NCBI RefSeq assembly: GCF_001942625.1 | Contig: NZ_MLCL01000089.1 | Location: 124,001 to 188,000, forward strand | Source of the DNA: Mycobacterium syngnathidarum | Lineage (GTDB): Bacteria; Actinomycetota; Actinomycetes; Mycobacteriales; Mycobacteriaceae | Direction: 5' to 3' | Length of the DNA: 64,000 nt | In this document: positions 1 through 8,945 of the stretch, piece after piece | Layout of the letters: the number at the start of each line of letters is the position of its first letter | Position numbering within the stretch: the stretch's first letter is position 1 | Position numbers and translations under genes: made by a program | Notes under the pieces: generated by a model | The model's database searches: none | Told to the model about the DNA's origin: nothing | Seen by the model: only the letters and a program-made list of their open reading frames with translations

Positions 1-363
1 GCGCCGCCGCGCATCGGTGACCACCAATACGTCGCCGTCGGTGTGGATTCCGATGCCGTCCAGGCTGCACACTCCGTGCACCGGAACGCCCAGCGCATGC
101 CCGAACGCCGCGGCACTGGCCATCCCCACCCGCAGCCCGGTGAACGGGCCCGGGCCGCACCCGACGACCACCGCATCGAGATCGGCCATCGTGATCCCGG
201 CATCGGACAGCGCGCCGAGCACGTTCGGCGTGAGCTGTTCGGCGTGTGCCCGGGCATCGACGGTGACGCGTTCGGCGAGGGCGTGCACCGAACCGTCCTC
301 GGCGCGACGGACCACACCGGCGCTGACCGCCTGGGTCGCGGTGTCGATGGTCAACACATTCAT
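1..363 (-). CDS. tsaB: TsaB, tRNA threonylcarbamoyladenosine synthesis protein (3' part outside window)
   Basis: The translation opens MNVLTIDTATQAVSAG and contains GPGPFTGLRVG, the signature of the TsaB (YeaZ) ASKHA-fold protein. TsaB is the non-catalytic scaffold that pairs with TsaD to transfer threonylcarbamoyl to A37 of ANN-decoding tRNAs. About 121 residues are visible and the C-terminus lies beyond the left edge. The ATG (363-361) overlaps the tsaE stop as ATGA, so the two are probably translationally coupled. In mycobacteria rimI and tsaD usually follow; they would lie outside the window. Confidence 0.93.
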   Translation of the reverse strand, partial: MNVLTIDTATQAVSAGVVRRAEDGSVHALAERVTVDARAHAEQLTPNVLGALSDAGITMADLDAVVVGCGPGPFTGLRVGMASAAAFGHALGVPVHGVCSLDGIGIHTDGDVLVVTDARRR

Positions 364-827
364 GGGGTGCTCCACTGCCAGATCACCGTGCGTGTCTCGG
401 TTTCGGTGTCCCGCTCGATGCGGATGTCCAGGTGATGGTCGGAGAGGCGCTCCGCCAGACCCTCACCCCACTCCACCACGACCACGGCGTCGTCCAGGTC
501 GGTGTCGAGATCGAGCGCGTCGAGCTCGCCCAGCAGGTCGACACCGGGGTGATCGAGCAGCCGGTACATGTCCACGTGCACCATCGCCGGCCGTCCGGCC
601 TGTCGGGGGCGATGCACCCGGGCCAGCACGAACGTCGGCGAGACCACCGGACCGTCGACATCCATGGCCTGGGCGATGCCCTTGGCCATCACAGTCTTGC
701 CCGCACCCAACGGGCCCGACAGCACCACCACGTCTCCGGCTGTGAGCCCGGCGCCCAACGTGGCGCCCAGCGCGATGGTGTCCTCGGTGGTGGCCGGCTG
801 GGCCGTGCCGGCGCCGCGCTCAGCCAC
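360..827 (-). CDS. tsaE: TsaE, tRNA threonylcarbamoyladenosine synthesis ATPase
   Basis: A 155-residue P-loop protein with Walker A GPLGAGKT around residue 40, followed by SPTFVL and the VHVDMYRL segment typical of TsaE (YjeE). It drives the TsaB-TsaD cycle in t6A synthesis by ATP hydrolysis. Translation most likely starts at a GTG (827-825) that overlaps the end of the upstream hydrolase gene by 8 nt. The 3' end overlaps tsaB by 4 nt. The length is normal for the family. Confidence 0.93.
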   Translation of the reverse strand: MAERGAGTAQPATTEDTIALGATLGAGLTAGDVVVLSGPLGAGKTVMAKGIAQAMDVDGPVVSPTFVLARVHRPRQAGRPAMVHVDMYRLLDHPGVDLLGELDALDLDTDLDDAVVVVEWGEGLAERLSDHHLDIRIERDTETETRTVIWQWSTP

Positions 828-1908
828 GGAACCGGACCCGATCGCGGACCCGACGGCTCAAGGTGACCAACTTGGACGGGGTGGCCCGCTCCACCAGTCG
901 GACCAGTGCGTCATCGATCACCACGGGCTCCTCAAGCTGGACCAGATGACCCGCGCCCCCGACGATGACCAGTTCGGAGCGGGGTAGCTGTGCGGCCATG
1001 GCCTTTGAGTATTCCATTGGTGTGAGCAGATCCCGGTCACCGCAGGCAATCAGCGTCGGTACTTTTGCCAGCACCCGCAACGCTGCGGCTTCGTCGTGGA
1101 CTTCCAAGGCGTGCAGGAACTCGACGAGCGTGGTGATCGAGGTGCCGTGCATCATCCGATGGGAGAACTCGACCACGCTCGGGCTGACCGCCTCATCGCC
1201 GTAGGACGCCGCGCGCAGTACCGGCCCGATCACCGACCGGGCCGCACCCCGGGTGCGATGCACCGCGCCGGGCGCATAGCGGGCCACGAACCGCACCGCC
1301 TCCAGCGCCGGGTTACGCAGGATCTCCCCCAGGGGTGAGCGGGCCACGCCTTCGACCGCCGAGGAGATCACCGCGGCACCCACAACCTGCTTGGGATAGC
1401 GGTGCGGGAACTGCCGCGCATGCGACAGCACCGTCATGCCGCCCATGGAGTGGCCGACGAGCACCGCGGGCCCGCGCGGAACCGTAACGGCCAGAACAGC
1501 TTCCAGATCACGACCGAGTTGCTCGACGGTGTAGGTGTCCGGCGACGCCGCTCCGGACTGACCGTGGCCCCGCTGGTCGTAGAACACCATCCGCACCTGC
1601 GGGCCCCATTGCTCGGCCAGTCGGGTGCGCTGAAAGTAGAAGGCGCCCATACGCAGACAGAAACCGTGCGCAAACACCACCGTCAGCGGTGCGTCGTTGG
1701 GACCGACCTCACGCACTGCCAGCGGCACCCCGTCCTCGGTGGTCACCACTGAACTGCGGTCGGCATCGAGGCGTTCGAAATCCTCACCCAGATAAGGATC
1801 GTCGCCGGCTGCGCGGCGAGTCAGTGACCGCGCCACCGACCGGCCCGCCACCGTGCCCACGGCGGTCAGCCCGGCGGCACCGGCCAACCACTGAGCATTG
1901 CGACTCAA
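820..1908 (-). CDS. Alpha/beta hydrolase with N-terminal hydrophobic segment
   Basis: A 362-residue alpha/beta-hydrolase. The oxyanion region FAHGF, the nucleophile elbow GHSMGG, the acid CGDRDLL and the terminal GAGHLVQLE histidine are all present, so the triad looks intact. An alanine-rich stretch at about residues 7-30 may anchor or export it. The gene lies between alr and tsaE. Its apparent start is TTG at 1908, overlapping the alr TGA as TTGA; no better in-frame ATG is close by. The substrate cannot be told from sequence; a lipase/esterase or epoxide-hydrolase-like role is possible. Confidence 0.85.
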   Translation of the reverse strand: MSRNAQWLAGAAGLTAVGTVAGRSVARSLTRRAAGDDPYLGEDFERLDADRSSVVTTEDGVPLAVREVGPNDAPLTVVFAHGFCLRMGAFYFQRTRLAEQWGPQVRMVFYDQRGHGQSGAASPDTYTVEQLGRDLEAVLAVTVPRGPAVLVGHSMGGMTVLSHARQFPHRYPKQVVGAAVISSAVEGVARSPLGEILRNPALEAVRFVARYAPGAVHRTRGAARSVIGPVLRAASYGDEAVSPSVVEFSHRMMHGTSITTLVEFLHALEVHDEAAALRVLAKVPTLIACGDRDLLTPMEYSKAMAAQLPRSELVIVGGAGHLVQLEEPVVIDDALVRLVERATPSKLVTLSRRVRDRVRFRG

Positions 1909-3074
1909 CGCCCGCGACCTGCCTGCAGATAGGTCCGGGTGATCCGGCCGCGCGGGCTGGTCACCACCTCATAATTGATGGTGCCCAGCAGTTCCGCCCA
2001 ATCCTGGGCGGTCTCTTCGCCCTGAGTGCCGGGACCGAACAGGATCGCGTCATCACCTTCGGTGACATCGGTGCGGTCCGGACCGAGGTCGACGACGAAC
2101 TGGTCCATGCAGATCCGCCCGACCGCCGGGCAACGCCGACCGTTGATCAGCACCTCGATCTTGCCACTCAACGAACGGAAGATGCCGTCGGCGTAGCCAA
2201 CCGGCAAGAGTGCCAGCGTGGTGTCCCGGTCGGCGATCCATCGGTGGCCATAGGACACCCCGTCCCCGGCATGTACCGAACGCACCAGTGCCACAGGGCA
2301 TTTCAAAGTCATGGCGGGAATCAGTCCCATGTCGCCACGCTCGGGGATGGGGGTCAGTCCGTAGATCGCGATCCCGGGCCGCACCATGTCGAACGCCAGG
2401 TCCGGACGGGTCATCGCCGCAGGCGAATTGGACAGGTGTGCCAGTTCGAACACCACGCCCTGGGCTGCGGCCTGCTCTCGCATCGCGGTGAGTCGCTTGC
2501 CCTGCAGGTCGTTGAACGGGTTCTCGGGCTCGTCACCGTGCACGAGGTGACTCATGATGCCGCGGGGCCGGATCGCGCCATCGGCCTGGGCCCGGCCCAG
2601 GGCGTCAATCAACGCCGGGAAGTCGGCCGGGCTGACACCGTTGCGGCTCAGCCCGGTGTCGGCCTTGACCGTGACGGTCGCGGTGCGGCCGGTCCGATGC
2701 ACCGCCGCCACCACATCGCCGACTTGGCGTACCGATGACACCGCGATCTGCAGATCGGCCTCAAGTGCCGGGGCGAAGTCCGTGCCCGGCGGATGCAGCC
2801 AGCACAGCACGGGCGCGGTGATCCCCCCGGCGCGCAATGCCAGTCCCTCGGTGATCGTCACCACCCCGAGTTCGGCGGCCCCGGCGGCCAGGGCGGCCCG
2901 GCTCACCTCGACCGCACCGTGCCCGTAGCCGTCGGCCTTGACCACGGCCATCACCTGGGCGTTGCCGGCATGTTCGCGCAGCAGGCGCACGTTGTGGTCG
3001 ATCGCGCCGAGGTCCACCATCGCGTGCGGCGATGCGTCCGGGCTCAGCGGTGTCACGAGTTCGGTCGTCTGCAT
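1905..3074 (-). CDS. alr: Alanine racemase
   Basis: A 389-residue fold-III PLP enzyme. The PLP lysine sits in [10 protein letters not shown] (about residue 44) and the second catalytic base in the SYGHRW motif of the C-terminal beta domain. It interconverts L- and D-alanine for peptidoglycan and is the target of D-cycloserine. The start is the ATG at 3074. The 3' end overlaps the downstream hydrolase start by 4 nt, making alr the first gene of an alr-hydrolase-tsaE-tsaB run, the same arrangement as in other mycobacteria. Confidence 0.97.
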   Translation of the reverse strand: MQTTELVTPLSPDASPHAMVDLGAIDHNVRLLREHAGNAQVMAVVKADGYGHGAVEVSRAALAAGAAELGVVTITEGLALRAGGITAPVLCWLHPPGTDFAPALEADLQIAVSSVRQVGDVVAAVHRTGRTATVTVKADTGLSRNGVSPADFPALIDALGRAQADGAIRPRGIMSHLVHGDEPENPFNDLQGKRLTAMREQAAAQGVVFELAHLSNSPAAMTRPDLAFDMVRPGIAIYGLTPIPERGDMGLIPAMTLKCPVALVRSVHAGDGVSYGHRWIADRDTTLALLPVGYADGIFRSLSGKIEVLINGRRCPAVGRICMDQFVVDLGPDRTDVTEGDDAILFGPGTQGEETAQDWAELLGTINYEVVTSPRGRITRTYLQAGRGR

Positions 3075-3247
3075 GTCATATCACCGCCGACCATTGTCCC
3101 AGAGGTAGGTGGTGGTGCCTCGAAGTGTCCGGCGCGGACGTCAGACGCGGCCCGGTATTTCCCGCAATACGGCGGGTAACCCGCGGAGGTGAGTTCGGTC
3201 ACTGCTCCTTCGTACAGAGCCATAACTACCGCGGGCCCGTCGAACCC

Positions 3248-3496
3248 CTACCCGAGAGGTGGCACATTGCCCCACGGTCCATAGGGGCCGTTGCTGCCGA
3301 CACCCGCGTCGGGCGCCGTCGGCTGATCCGGATATACCTCGGCATTGCCCGGCGTCTGACATACCACCGTCCCGCCGCCATTCGAACAGTCCTGACCCGG
3401 CGTAGCAACAGCGCTTGGTGCGCCAACCCACGCCAACATGATTCCAGCCGCAGCCGTACCGGCCAGCATCGAAACCTGCTTGGACCTCCTATTCAT
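3248..3496 (-). CDS. Small secreted protein, unknown function
   Basis: An 82-residue protein with a Sec signal peptide: basic MNRRSK, a hydrophobic core to about residue 27, then a probable AVA-TP cleavage site. The mature part is about 52 residues, rich in Gly, Pro and Asn, with two cysteines (QDC and VVC) that could form a disulfide. A longer GTG start exists at 3505. However GAAGGAG sits 10 nt upstream of the ATG at 3496 and only 1 nt from the GTG, so the ATG is preferred. It is transcribed on its own towards alr. Small secreted proteins of this style are common in mycobacteria; no function is known to me. Confidence 0.7.
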   Translation of the reverse strand: MNRRSKQVSMLAGTAAAGIMLAWVGAPSAVATPGQDCSNGGGTVVCQTPGNAEVYPDQPTAPDAGVGSNGPYGPWGNVPPLG

Positions 3497-3707
3497 CTGC
3501 CTCACACTCCTTCACTTTGTGCTTCGACCCATCGGCCGTCATGCGAAGACCGAAGATCCTCAGCGCGAACCCCCTCCTGTACGGAGTAGCCGGGAAAGGC
3601 AGAGGCAAACATTCCCCACGGCATCGCCGGCTGTTCCGACCGGCTGGGGAACATCGCCTTTCTGCGCGCAAGTCGCGAGGCGCCGATCAGGCGGGTCTAA
3701 TGCGGGT

Positions 3708-5102
3708 CTAATGCGCAAATGGCTGCAGGTCGTTGAACGCTCCCCGCGGCTTGAGCGCGTCGAGCCGCCCGAGGACCGTGATCATGTCGTCTTTGAGTGC
3801 GCGGGCCAGGTCGGCCGAGAAGCCCTCGCGCACCACCACCCGCAACACCACGACATCGGCGGCGTCCTCGGGCATCGTGTAGGCCGGCACCTGCCAGCCG
3901 AACGAGCGCAACCCCTCCGACACGTCGAACTCGGTGTAGCCCGGGTTGCCCTTGAGCCGGAAGCTGACCACGGGGATGGCCGAGCCGTCGGTGATCAGCT
4001 CGAAGTGCTCGCTGTCGCGCAGCTCGTCGCCCAGCCATCGCGCCGTCTGCGCCAGGCACTGCATCACCTGGGTGTATCCGGCGCGGCCCAGGCGCAGGAA
4101 GTTGTAGTACTGGCCGACCACCTGGTTACCGGGCCGCGAGAAGTTCAGGGTGAATGTCGGCATGTCCCCGCCGAGATAGTTGACCCGGAATACCAGGTCC
4201 TCGGGTAGATACTCCTTGCTGCGCCACACCACGAAACCGATCCCCGGGTAGGTCAGCCCGTACTTGTGCCCGCTGACGTTGATCGACACCACGCGCGGCA
4301 ACCGGAAATCCCACTCCAGGTCGGGGTGCAGGAAGGGGACGACGAATCCGCCGCTGGCCGCGTCGACGTGCACCGGGATGTCCAGGCCCTTTTCCTGCGC
4401 GAGGCCGTCGAGTGCCGTACAGATCTCCGCGATCGGTTCCAGCTCGCCGGTGTAGGTGGTGCCCAGGATCGCCACCACGCCGATCGTGTCCTCATCGACC
4501 GCATCGAGCACCTGCTCCGGGGTGATCACATAGCGGCCGTCTTCCATTGGCAGGTAGCGCGGTTCGACGTCGAAGTACCGGCAGAACTTCTCCCACACCA
4601 CCTGGACGTTGGACCCCATCACCAGGTTGGGTGTGCGCCCCTTCCAGTCGCCTTTCTTGCCGCGCGCAACCCGCTCGCGCCACCGCCACTTCATGGCCAG
4701 GCCGCCCAGCATCACCGCCTCGCTCGAGCCGATCGTGGAGACACCGCATGCCGACGCCGCATCCTCATCGCTCAGCCCTTCAGCGTGAAAAAGGTCGGCA
4801 ACCATGCTGACGCAACGACTTTCGATCGCGGCGGTGGCCGGGTACTCATCCTTGTCGATCATGTTCTTGTCGAACGTCTCGGCCATGAGCTTCTCGGCTT
4901 CAGGGTCCATCCAGGTGGTGACGAACGTCGCCAGGTTCAGCCGCGAGCTGCCGTCGAGCATCAGCTCGTCGTGGATGAATCGGTACGCCGCAGCGGGTTC
5001 CATCGACTTGTCCGGTAGGCGCAGTGACGGGACGGGGGCCATCGCCAGCCTGCCGGTGTAGGCCGGCGAAACATGCGGGGTGTGACGGTGCTTGTGCGAC
5101 AT
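3708..5102 (-). CDS. gadB: Glutamate decarboxylase
   Basis: A 464-residue group II PLP decarboxylase. The PLP-binding lysine lies in NVSGHKYGLTYPG, preceded by HVDAASGGF with the ring-stacking and pyridine-binding residues. It converts glutamate to GABA with consumption of a proton, serving acid resistance or the GABA shunt. The length matches bacterial GadB. It lies 14 bp downstream of the NAD(P)HX repair gene on the same strand, so the two are probably one operon. No glutamate/GABA antiporter is adjacent. Confidence 0.95.
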   Translation of the reverse strand: MSHKHRHTPHVSPAYTGRLAMAPVPSLRLPDKSMEPAAAYRFIHDELMLDGSSRLNLATFVTTWMDPEAEKLMAETFDKNMIDKDEYPATAAIESRCVSMVADLFHAEGLSDEDAASACGVSTIGSSEAVMLGGLAMKWRWRERVARGKKGDWKGRTPNLVMGSNVQVVWEKFCRYFDVEPRYLPMEDGRYVITPEQVLDAVDEDTIGVVAILGTTYTGELEPIAEICTALDGLAQEKGLDIPVHVDAASGGFVVPFLHPDLEWDFRLPRVVSINVSGHKYGLTYPGIGFVVWRSKEYLPEDLVFRVNYLGGDMPTFTLNFSRPGNQVVGQYYNFLRLGRAGYTQVMQCLAQTARWLGDELRDSEHFELITDGSAIPVVSFRLKGNPGYTEFDVSEGLRSFGWQVPAYTMPEDAADVVVLRVVVREGFSADLARALKDDMITVLGRLDALKPRGAFNDLQPFAH

Positions 5103-5116
5103 GACAATCCTTTTCG

Positions 5117-6529
5117 TTACAGTGCGGCGATCGCGGCGCGGACATGGGCGAGGATGCGTGACGCCGACGTGGGCGCCGGGTTGGGACCGGGATCGGCCGC
5201 CGACAGGTTGGCGGCGCGGGCGTGAACGAATGCGGCCGCGGCCGCGGCTTCTCCGGCGGGCAGGCCGGCTGCCAGCAGGGACCCGACGATGCCCGACAAC
5301 ACATCCCCGGATCCCGCGGTGGCAGCCCAGGATTGGCCGGCGGGGTTGAGGTACGTGGTGTGCCCAGGTGAGGCGATGACGGTGACGTTCCCCTTGAGCA
5401 GCACGGTGGCGCCGAGTCGTTCGGCAAGACTGCGGGCAGCCGCCACCCTGTCGGCGCCCGGCGGAATGCCGGCGAGCCGTTCGTATTCACCGGCATGCGG
5501 GGTCAGCACGGTCGGTGCGCTGCGCCCGGCGATCAAGCCGGGGTCCGCGGCCAGCAGAGTGAGACCGTCGGCGTCGACGATGACGGGCAGGTCGGATTCG
5601 AGCGTGAAACGCAACGCGGCCTTCGCGGTGTCATCGGTCCCCAGCCCGGGTCCGGCCACCCAGGCCTGAACGCGACCCGCCTCCTGTGGGCTGGGCGCGG
5701 CGATCACCTCGGGCCACTGCGAAAGCACTTGCGGTCCAGCAGTGCCCGCGTAGCGGACCATGCCGGAGGTCGCGGCAACCGCGGCGCCGGTGCTCAACAC
5801 CGCCGCCCCGGGATAGGTGGCCGATCCGGACACCACACCCGTTACCCCTTGGGTGTACTTGTCGTCGCGCGGGCCGGGGATCGGCCACAGCTCCCGGACA
5901 TCGGCCGCCTCGAGCCCGGCCAGCTCTGTGGCTGCCAGGTCCAGGCCGATGTCGACGAGTTCGACACGACCGCACTCCCCCAGCGCGTGTACGGGTTTGA
6001 GGCCGCCGAACGTGACCGTCAGGACGGCGCGCACATGAGGGCCGTCGGCGGCGCCGGTCTGCACATCGAGTCCGCTGGGAATGTCGACGGCAACCACGGG
6101 CACCGTGTTGGCCTCGAACACCGCGGCGGCGTCAGGCCGCAGCGGACCGCGTCCGGAGATGCCGACGACGCCGTCGATCACCAAATCGGTTGCCGCAGAG
6201 ATACCGGGCACCACGCGGCCGCCGGCACGCCGGAACGCGGCCAGCCCCTTGGCGTGAGTTTTCTCCGGGTTCAGCAGGACCGCATCGGCGGCTGCTCCGC
6301 GGCGACGCAGGAACGTCGCCGCCCACAGGGCGTCGCCGCCGTTGTCGCCAGAACCCACCACCGCACAGATCCGCCGTCCGGCAACACCGCCGGTACGCAG
6401 CTTCAACTCGGTGGCGATCGCCGTCGCCAGACCATAGGCGGCGCGGCCCATCAGCACACCATCGGGCAGGGATGCCAACAGCGGCGCCTCGGCCTCACGG
6501 ATCGCATCGGCCGAGTAGTAGTACCGCAT
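5117..6529 (-). CDS. nnr: Bifunctional NAD(P)HX epimerase / ADP-dependent NAD(P)HX dehydratase
   Basis: A 470-residue two-domain metabolite-repair enzyme. The N-terminal YjeF_N epimerase domain (about 1-210) carries VVGSGDNGGDALW and VAVDIPSGLDV. The C-terminal ribokinase-like dehydratase domain (about 225-470) carries VLTPHAGEY, LKGNVTVIA and the terminal TAGSGDVLSGI motif. It repairs hydrated NADH and NADPH in the cytoplasm. The fusion is the usual bacterial form, and both halves look intact. It is followed after 14 bp by gadB. Confidence 0.95.
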   Translation of the reverse strand: MRYYYSADAIREAEAPLLASLPDGVLMGRAAYGLATAIATELKLRTGGVAGRRICAVVGSGDNGGDALWAATFLRRRGAAADAVLLNPEKTHAKGLAAFRRAGGRVVPGISAATDLVIDGVVGISGRGPLRPDAAAVFEANTVPVVAVDIPSGLDVQTGAADGPHVRAVLTVTFGGLKPVHALGECGRVELVDIGLDLAATELAGLEAADVRELWPIPGPRDDKYTQGVTGVVSGSATYPGAAVLSTGAAVAATSGMVRYAGTAGPQVLSQWPEVIAAPSPQEAGRVQAWVAGPGLGTDDTAKAALRFTLESDLPVIVDADGLTLLAADPGLIAGRSAPTVLTPHAGEYERLAGIPPGADRVAAARSLAERLGATVLLKGNVTVIASPGHTTYLNPAGQSWAATAGSGDVLSGIVGSLLAAGLPAGEAAAAAAFVHARAANLSAADPGPNPAPTSASRILAHVRAAIAAL

Positions 6530-6579
6530 CTGCTCCCGCTCCGCTCGATGTGCCGTCGACTTTGCCGTGCGCCAACAGG

Positions 6580-7239
6580 TTACGTGGGTTTGCTCGGGGC
6601 GTCACCGAAAGTGATGCCCACAAGCAGCAGATTCAGCCCGAAGTCGAACCTGGCATCGAAGTCGAGCAACTGCCCGACGGGGCTGGAGGCCAGGTGGGGA
6701 TAGTCCCCCGCCCCGAGCACACCTTCGAGTGCGTCCAACTCACCGCCACCGGCGCCCTGTTGTTCGAGGACTTCCCCCAAGACGAAGCAGAACAGTGAAC
6801 TGGCCGCCCACAGGGCGTTCTCGCGCTCCAGACCGCTGTCCTGCATACAGCCGACGAGGGTGTCGACGTAGGTGAGGTTGGCCCGTTTGGCGGCGTAGTT
6901 TCCGCCGACGATGCGAGCGCCGTCGCGCTGCGCCAACAGGGCCGAACGTAGGCCCGCGGCAAGGCTTTTGACCCGCAATGACCAGTCGGAGTCCTCGGGT
7001 GCGGAGTTTTCGAGGGCGTTGGCCAGAATCGTCTCGGCCATTTCGTCGATGAGCGCGTCCTTGCCGTTGACCAACCGGTAGATGGTCGGGAGGTGAGCCT
7101 GCAACCGGTCGGCGAGCCGCCTCATCGTCAGCGTTTCCAGTCCGCCCTCGTTGACCACCGCCAGGGCTTCGGCGACCACGCGCTCCGCCCGCAGGTTCGC
7201 CAACCCGACTCGGTCCGGACCTGGCGCAGCGGTTGACAT
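6580..7239 (-). CDS. TetR-family repressor
   Basis: A 219-residue TetR regulator. Its N-terminal helix-turn-helix (LTMRRLADRLQAHLPTIYRLVNGKDAL, about residues 36-62) precedes a C-terminal ligand domain of the TetR_C type. It is divergent from the reductase/flavoprotein pair, with 65 bp between the starts. That gap holds two copies of a TTAACAnnGTTA-like palindrome, one abutting its own ATG, which suggests autorepression and control of the divergent operon. The ligand is unknown. Confidence 0.9.
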   Translation of the reverse strand: MSTAAPGPDRVGLANLRAERVVAEALAVVNEGGLETLTMRRLADRLQAHLPTIYRLVNGKDALIDEMAETILANALENSAPEDSDWSLRVKSLAAGLRSALLAQRDGARIVGGNYAAKRANLTYVDTLVGCMQDSGLERENALWAASSLFCFVLGEVLEQQGAGGGELDALEGVLGAGDYPHLASSPVGQLLDFDARFDFGLNLLLVGITFGDAPSKPT

Positions 7240-7253
7240 GTTAACAACGTTAT
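7240..7253. promoter_or_regulatory. Candidate TetR operator, copy 1
   Basis: The sequence GTTAACAACGTTAT begins 1 bp upstream of the TetR start codon. It matches the second site (7273-7287) in the TTAACA and GTTA half-sites, so a repressor bound here would block its own gene. Confidence 0.5.
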
Positions 7254-7272
7254 CAGTACGCTCTGACCTGCA

Positions 7273-7287
7273 ATTAACATTGTTAAT
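7273..7287. promoter_or_regulatory. Candidate TetR operator, copy 2
   Basis: ATTAACA-T-TGTTAAT is a perfect 7-bp inverted repeat around a single central base, ending 17 bp before the GTG of the divergent reductase gene. It is AT-rich in a GC-rich genome and placed to overlap the promoter or ribosome-binding region of that gene. Confidence 0.6.
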
Positions 7288-7304
7288 CCCAGGAAGGACG
7301 TGAC

Positions 7305-8264
7305 GTGAGAACTGAACTTCCCGCAGACGGGATCGACGTGACGGTGCGGCAACTCCGCTGGGAAGCCGAGGGTGTGGTGTCCGTGGAACTGCAGCCGAGC
7401 GGCGGCGGGTTACTGCCGTCCTGGACGGCGGGATCCCACATCGATCTGGTGTTGCCGACCGGCATCAAACGCCAGTACTCGCTGTGCGGTCCAGTCGGCG
7501 AGCGTTCGTACTACCGCATCGGAGTACGGCGGGAACGGACCAGCCGTGGCGGCTCCGAATACGTACACGCATTTCTGCGCCCGGGGCAGCGTCTCATGCT
7601 CGCCGGGCCACGAAACACCTTCGAACTACACGATGCCACGTCCTATCTGTTCGTGGCGGGCGGCATCGGGATCACCCCGATCCTTCCGATGGTCCGGCAG
7701 GCCGAAGCCCGGGGCCTGGACTGGCAACTCCTCTATGGCGGGCGCACCGCCACGTCGATGCCGTTCCTGGACGAACTTCGGGGATACGGCCCCCGCGTGC
7801 GCTTTCACCCGTCCGACGCCGACGGCCGCATACCCCTCGGTGCGCACTTCGCCAAAGTTCGCCCGGGCATGAAGATCTACGCCTGCGGACCGCAAGCATT
7901 GCTCACCGCACTGCAGGACGCCGTCGCCCACTGGCCGGCCGACAGCCTGCACCTCGAGCGCTTCAAGCCGCGCTCCCGCGGGCCGTCAACCGAAGACAAG
8001 GCAGTCGAGGTGGTGTGCGCAGCCTCGGGCAAAACGGTCAACGTCGAAGCCGGTCAGAGCATTCTGGCCGCGCTCGACGACGCCGGGGTCAAGGTGGCGT
8101 CGTCGTGCCGATCCGGAATCTGCGGGGCATGTGAAACGGCCGTCGTCGAGGGGGTGCCCGACCACCGGGACGACATCCTCTCCGAATCCGAGCGCGCCAC
8201 CAATGACCGCATGTTCATTTGTGTTTCGCGTGCCCAGACCCCACGACTCGTCCTCGATGTGTAA
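7305..8264 (+). CDS. Phthalate-dioxygenase-reductase-like flavoprotein with C-terminal 2Fe-2S ferredoxin
   Basis: A 319-residue class IA oxygenase reductase. An FMN/FAD barrel with RQYSLCG (about residues 52-58) is followed by an NAD-binding domain with GGIGITPI and the YACGP motif. A C-terminal plant-type ferredoxin carries Cys-x4-Cys-x2-Cys (SSCRSGICGAC) and a distal Cys in MFICVSR. It should move electrons from NAD(P)H to an oxygenase or flavoprotein partner. The start is GTG at 7305 with AGGAAGG upstream. It is followed after 7 bp by a PNPOx-like gene. No oxygenase subunit is adjacent. Confidence 0.9.
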   Translation: MRTELPADGIDVTVRQLRWEAEGVVSVELQPSGGGLLPSWTAGSHIDLVLPTGIKRQYSLCGPVGERSYYRIGVRRERTSRGGSEYVHAFLRPGQRLMLAGPRNTFELHDATSYLFVAGGIGITPILPMVRQAEARGLDWQLLYGGRTATSMPFLDELRGYGPRVRFHPSDADGRIPLGAHFAKVRPGMKIYACGPQALLTALQDAVAHWPADSLHLERFKPRSRGPSTEDKAVEVVCAASGKTVNVEAGQSILAALDDAGVKVASSCRSGICGACETAVVEGVPDHRDDILSESERATNDRMFICVSRAQTPRLVLDV

Positions 8265-8271
8265 GGCAACC

Positions 8272-8943
8272 ATGCAAACGACTCACACCACGGCGGCAGA
8301 TGCGTATTCACCCATCTCGATGGAGCGCGTCCGGGAGATCGTCGGCTTTCCGGAGCGGTTCATCGCGGAGAAGAAAGAGCCGAAACTCGGCGAGTTCTCG
8401 GCCCGGTTCATCGCGCACAGCCCGTTCTTCTGCATGGCCACGGTGGGCGCAGACGGCCAGCTGGACACCAGCCCCCGTGGAGACCCACCGGGCTCGGTGC
8501 GAATTCTCGATCCGTGGACGTTGGCCATCCCCGACCGGCCGGGAAACAAGCTGGCCGACACCCACGAGAACATCACCGCACATCCGGCGGTCGGGCTGGT
8601 GTTCTTCGTGCCCGGCATCCGAGAGGTGATCCGGGTGAACGGCGATGCCTTCGTCACCGATGATCCCGAACTACTCGAGATGCTCAGCGCCGACGGAAAA
8701 CCCGCAGTGCTGGCCACCGTCGTACGCATTCGCGAAGTGTTCGGACAGTGCGGCAAGGCGGTGATCCGCGCCAGACTCTGGGAAGGAGACAGCCGCGGAC
8801 TCGCCGAGGCGGTGACCTTGGGCGGCGACTTCTACACCCTGTCGATCACCGAAAGTGCGGCGAAGATGGCCGAGAAACTCGGCGACCTGGCCGGCTCCCT
8901 GCATGCGGTCATCGACGACCACTACGAAAACGAGCTGTACTGA
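8272..8943 (+). CDS. PNPOx-like flavin-nucleotide-binding protein
   Basis: A 223-residue protein of the pyridoxamine-phosphate-oxidase-like split-barrel superfamily (COG3576 type). It shows FFCMATVGADGQLDTSPRGDPPG and a downstream IPDRPGNKLADTHENI segment typical of the FMN site. The ATG at 8272 lies 7 bp after the reductase stop and is preferred over an upstream in-frame start at 8131 that would overlap that gene. Related proteins occur fused or adjacent to VanB/PDR-like reductases, so the two may form one electron-transfer unit. The physiological substrate is unknown. Confidence 0.85.
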   Translation: MQTTHTTAADAYSPISMERVREIVGFPERFIAEKKEPKLGEFSARFIAHSPFFCMATVGADGQLDTSPRGDPPGSVRILDPWTLAIPDRPGNKLADTHENITAHPAVGLVFFVPGIREVIRVNGDAFVTDDPELLEMLSADGKPAVLATVVRIREVFGQCGKAVIRARLWEGDSRGLAEAVTLGGDFYTLSITESAAKMAEKLGDLAGSLHAVIDDHYENELY

Positions 8944-8945
8944 GC

